A stretch of DNA of 6,176 nucleotides from an uncultured bacterium (GTDB lineage: Bacteria > Patescibacteria > Microgenomatia > Levybacterales > UBA12049), in assembly GCA_946885425.1 (NCBI GenBank), contig CAMPGJ010000068.1, positions 1 to 6,176 of the forward strand, written 5' to 3'. Below the pieces are notes generated by a model, which was not told where the DNA came from, ran no database searches, and was given only the letters and a program-made list of their open reading frames with translations. Position 1 is the stretch's first letter, and each line of letters starts with the position of its first letter. The position numbers were made by a program, and so were the translations under genes. This document shows positions 4,402 to 6,176 of the stretch, piece by piece.

Positions 4402-5406
4402 CTAGAGCCAGTCCCTATACTTGAAGTAGGTGACGACTCCTACTCCGCCGAGGAATATTATGAAGAAAAGAATTGGCACAATCCATATTTGATCAGAGTA
4501 TGGTAACCCTTTCACATTCATCGAATATAGATTATTAACGATAACGAAGGGAAAAGAAACCGATGTAATGATAGTAAAGAATTTGACGAGTTCATTATTT
4601 CGGTTAGAAAGAATCGATTCATGACTTGAAGCAATGCCATGAATTAATTCTTTGTTATCTTCCAATCTCTCCCAAATTTTTTGCAAATGGTCTAAAATGT
4701 TACTCCAATAGGGAGTCATTTCACCATTCAATTTAGGATATTTCCCTTTTTCCAGATCAGCGAATATTGGAAGAGCGGGCTTCACCATAGTTTCGAATAC
4801 AACTATATTCCGTCTGGTCATTGAAATATCCTCAATAACTGATGCCGATGTACTTTCTTCTAATTTGCGGTCGATATAATCAATAGTATTAGTGATATCC
4901 TCAACATATGAAAATGATGAATCAACCAAAATATCAATAATACGATAAAAAAGATACACAGCACCTTGTCCCATGAGCTCATCACGATGCTTTGAAGTAA
5001 TTTTGCACATTTCAAAGAGCTCATCAATTTGTGGAGTTTTTTCATCATGCAGGACTACGATATAATCTTTACCGATAAAGAAATCCACTTCTCCTACACT
5101 GATTCTCTTTTTTCTTGGGAGTTTTGGAAATGTGGGGAGTACACGGCCTGCGAGGACATTTGGGATAAGTGAAGGTCTTGTGCTTCCCCCCTCCCTTCTT
5201 CCCTTCTCAATGTAAGGAATATCCATCACAACAAGAGAATAATCTTTGTATAACTCGATCTTAGGAATTTGTGTTTTATACAAATAATCCTCAAGATTTA
5301 ACATACTGAATCCAAAATTTTTATTTAAGAATTCAATCTGCGCAGCAGTAGGCTTGCTAACATTGATAAATGATACGCCATTATGCGTGACTGTTGGAAC
5401 ATTCAT
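4402..5406 (-). CDS. corA: CorA-family divalent cation (Mg2+/Co2+-type) transporter with an SMN filter motif
   Basis: This 334-residue protein is in the usual CorA size range. Residues 1-130 are the cytoplasmic alpha/beta domain (VSKPTAAQIEFL..., NLEDYLYKTQIPKIE, VGEVDFFIGKDYIVVLHD), 140-275 the long helical stalk, about 275-293 the first membrane helix (pore-lining in the family), and about 305-327 the second, ending in the basic KYRDWL. CorA proteins form pentameric channels for Mg2+ and related ions. The signature YGMN after helix 1 reads YSMN here (residues 294-297; Ser codon TCG, complement of 4522-4524), so the filter glycine is replaced. A segment at about 70-101 (RREGGSTRPSLIPNV... 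PRKKR) is extra compared with standard members. A strong Shine-Dalgarno fixes the start and an extended -10 lies about 60 bp upstream of it. It appears monocistronic and convergent with the GH130 gene. Family certain; ion preference open. Confidence 0.92.
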   Translation of the reverse strand: MNVPTVTHNGVSFINVSKPTAAQIEFLNKNFGFSMLNLEDYLYKTQIPKIELYKDYSLVVMDIPYIEKGRREGGSTRPSLIPNVLAGRVLPTFPKLPRKKRISVGEVDFFIGKDYIVVLHDEKTPQIDELFEMCKITSKHRDELMGQGAVYLFYRIIDILVDSSFSYVEDITNTIDYIDRKLEESTSASVIEDISMTRRNIVVFETMVKPALPIFADLEKGKYPKLNGEMTPYWSNILDHLQKIWERLEDNKELIHGIASSHESILSNRNNELVKFFTIITSVSFPFVIVNNLYSMNVKGLPYSDQIWIVPILFFIIFLGGVGVVTYFKYRDWL

Positions 5407-5414
5407 AAAAGAAG

Positions 5415-5422
5415 ACCTCCTT
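5415..5422 (-). promoter_or_regulatory. Strong Shine-Dalgarno of the CorA-type gene
   Basis: On the minus strand AAGGAGGT lies 8 nt before the ATG at 5406, a near-perfect ribosome binding site that supports this start over internal methionines. Confidence 0.85.
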
Positions 5423-5463
5423 TTTAATTGAAGTACATTGAGGCAGACCTGTCAACCTACAGA

Positions 5464-5472
5464 ATTATAACA
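5464..5472 (-). promoter_or_regulatory. Extended -10 promoter (TGTTATAAT) upstream of the CorA-type gene
   Basis: On the minus strand TGTTATAAT holds a perfect TATAAT with the TG of an extended -10. A TTTTGA/TTGATC stretch about 15-17 bp further upstream is a weak -35. It predicts a leader of about 50 nt, too short for an M-box magnesium riboswitch. A competing arrangement, TTGACA (5450-5455) with a 17-bp spacer to TTCAAT, would give a start almost on the Shine-Dalgarno; I prefer the extended -10. Confidence 0.5.
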
Positions 5473-5544
5473 TCAAACGAAGGGGATCAAAAGCAGTAAA
5501 AAGTATTAAGAGCAAAGTGTACGGGTACCACGGGCTTTTTAATA

Positions 5545-5572
5545 TGTCATTCCCGCGAACGCGGGAATCCAG
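5545..5572. repeat. ATTCCCGC-GAAC-GCGGGAAT dispersed hairpin (dRS3-like form)
   Basis: ATTCCCGC (5549-5556) pairs perfectly with GCGGGAAT (5561-5568) around GAAC, inside the longer element GTCATTCCCGCGAACGCGGG...CCAGG. It fits the ATTCCC-N8-GGGAAT form of the Neisseria dRS3 repeat, but similar REP-like elements occur in many phyla, so common descent is not implied. No T-run follows on either strand. The rest of the 233-bp gap (5407-5639) holds the CorA promoter and the small repeat at 5600-5635; I see no gene in it. Confidence 0.7.
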
Positions 5573-5599
5573 GAGTTACAATAACCTCTTCCGTTTTCA

Positions 5600-5635
5600 G
5601 CTGATTAGTTCTGCGTAACGTTCTGCTTAATCTGC
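5600..5635. repeat. Imperfect inverted repeat with internal GTTCTGC direct repeats
   Basis: GCTGATTA (5600-5607) is, with one mismatch, the inverse of TAATCTGC (5628-5635). Between them GTTCTGC occurs twice, at 5608-5614 and 5620-5626. It lies just past the stop of the Nudix gene and could form a weak 3' structure, but with no U-run it is probably another dispersed palindromic repeat. Confidence 0.35.
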
Positions 5636-5639
5636 GGTT

Positions 5640-6107
5640 TTATCCGAGCAATTTTGTGAGGATAATTCCAGTATCCTTATATATCGGCAATTTCAACACT
5701 TCCTCCAATGTAAACCAACCAATATCATGTGATTCTTGTATATTATGGACAATCTCCTGTTCATCTACTTCTACGACGTATTGCATATCCAGATGGAAAT
5801 GAGCTGGCTCATCTCCGTATGAGGGAATGACTTGTTCCTGAAGATACTCCGGTACAGGAAGCAAAGACCCCACTTCATCAAGTTTATTTATCTCATCTGC
5901 AAGAAAATTAATATCCACCCCGGTTTCTTCTTTCACCTCCCGGATCGCCGCCTCAACAGGATTTTCAAACTTCTCAATATGTCCACCCGGCTGCATCCAC
6001 TTATCAAATTTCCGGTGATGTAAAAGCAAAGCTTTTTTCGGCTGGCCCTTACTGACTATCCAAACCGAAGCTGTAAAATGCTTTTCCCCCTCAACAACAC
6101 TTCTCAT
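5640..6107 (-). CDS. Nudix hydrolase (nucleoside diphosphate-X pyrophosphatase family)
   Basis: This 155-residue cytoplasmic enzyme carries a complete Nudix box at residues 42-64: G42-x5-E48-x7-R56-E57-V58-x-E60-E61-x-G63-V64, which matches GX5EX7REUXEEXGU with no deviation, so Mg2+-dependent cleavage of a nucleoside diphosphate-linked substrate is expected. The surrounding fold is typical: strand HFTASVWIV, LLLHHRKFDKWMQPGGH before the box, and HDIGWFTLEEVLKLP near the end. The substrate cannot be told from sequence; family members act on oxidised dNTPs, ADP-ribose, dinucleotide polyphosphates and others. A run at about 83-105 (PVPEYLQEQVIPSYGDEPAHFHLD) may shape specificity. No Shine-Dalgarno is present; a perfect TATAAT lies 6 nt before the ATG, suggesting a leaderless message. 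It is probably monocistronic and divergent from a possible gene at 6141. Confidence 0.93.
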   Translation of the reverse strand: MRSVVEGEKHFTASVWIVSKGQPKKALLLHHRKFDKWMQPGGHIEKFENPVEAAIREVKEETGVDINFLADEINKLDEVGSLLPVPEYLQEQVIPSYGDEPAHFHLDMQYVVEVDEQEIVHNIQESHDIGWFTLEEVLKLPIYKDTGIILTKLLG

Positions 6108-6113
6108 AAAATG

Positions 6114-6119
6114 ATTATA
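6114..6119 (-). promoter_or_regulatory. -10 box (TATAAT) of the Nudix gene predicting a leaderless transcript
   Basis: On the minus strand the consensus TATAAT is followed by CATTTT and then ATG. With the usual geometry of six bases between the -10 box and the start site, transcription would begin on the A of the ATG at 6107. No Shine-Dalgarno lies in the available space. The -35 region (17 bp upstream) is weak. Confidence 0.55.
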
Positions 6120-6140
6120 CTACAAGGAGAACTTTTCGTA

Positions 6141-6176
6141 ATGCATTTGGGAATGAGTAACCCCCATTTGTTTGAG
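6141..6176 (+). CDS. Possible start of an unidentified gene running off the right edge
   Basis: An ATG at 6141 opens a frame (MHLGMSNPHLFE) that reaches the window end without a stop, and AAGGAGA at 6124-6130 could be its Shine-Dalgarno, though the 10-nt gap is slightly long. A second in-frame ATG at 6153 and an upstream one at 6111 are alternatives. TATACT at 6116-6121 could be a -10 box overlapping that of the divergent Nudix gene. Twelve codons are too few to name a family or even to prove coding. Confidence 0.3.
   Translation, partial: MHLGMSNPHLFE

Noticed and set aside
5407..5463. Magnesium riboswitch in the CorA leader
   Set aside because: The predicted leader is only about 50 nt, and I see no M-box-like or ykoK-like conserved structure.
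5549..5568. Terminator for the CorA-type or Nudix gene
   Set aside because: The hairpin is stable but lacks a T-run on either side, and it lies upstream of the CorA promoter rather than after that gene.
6111..6176. HLGMS string in the right-edge frame as a possible MutM/Fpg glycosylase
   Set aside because: Fpg proteins contain HLGMSG well inside the protein after a conserved N-terminus; here it would lie at the very start, and the upstream sequence is the antisense of the Nudix gene. Chance match.
1..6176. UGA recoding, as in Gracilibacteria or SR1
   Set aside because: All genes end in TAA or TAG, which first drew attention, but no reading frame contains an in-frame TGA and the proteins are full length without recoding. 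Seven stops are too few to infer more.

Overview
The window looks like a piece of a bacterial chromosome with moderate-to-low GC. It carries short, mostly monocistronic genes in alternating orientation, separated by gaps rich in palindromic and octameric repeats. The palindrome CCTGCCTGCCGGCAGGCAGG, the hairpin element GATCCTGAA...TTCAGGATGACA, the GTCATTGCGAGC...GCGAAGC element and the ATTCCCGC...GCGGGAAT element, together with Pro-Thr-rich tails on exported proteins, suggest the candidate phyla radiation (Patescibacteria, most like Microgenomates). That assignment is inferred from recalled repeat style and gene style; there is no marker gene here. All readable genes end in TAA or TAG and contain no in-frame TGA, so nothing points to UGA recoding.

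Layout. Positions 3-245 (+) are the C-terminal end of a membrane protein entering from the left. 316-753 (+) is a membrane-anchored protein with one Ig-like domain. 754-972 is a gap holding three separate hairpin repeats and a strong Shine-Dalgarno. 973-1800 (+) is a secreted protein with a charged helical stretch, two DUF5666-type domains and a Thr/Pro tail. It faces 1930-2208 (-), a three-helix GlsB/YeaQ-like membrane protein, across a perfect 12-bp-stem terminator. 2307-4316 (+) is the largest gene, a tandem double GH130 protein acting on beta-mannosides or similar glycosides. It is flanked on both sides by inverted arrays of 8-bp repeats. 4402-5406 (-) is a CorA-type divalent cation channel with SMN in place of the GMN filter motif. 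5640-6107 (-) is a Nudix hydrolase whose consensus -10 box lies so close to the ATG that the message is probably leaderless. A new + strand reading frame may start at 6141 and run off the right edge.

The genes do not form one pathway. The left third is cell-envelope material (three exported or membrane proteins), the centre is carbohydrate metabolism, and the right third is ion transport and nucleotide housekeeping. I see no defence system, mobile element, CRISPR array, tRNA or rRNA. The points most worth attention are the asymmetric active sites of the double GH130 protein, the altered CorA filter, the leaderless Nudix promoter, and the paired octamer arrays on either side of the GH130 gene.
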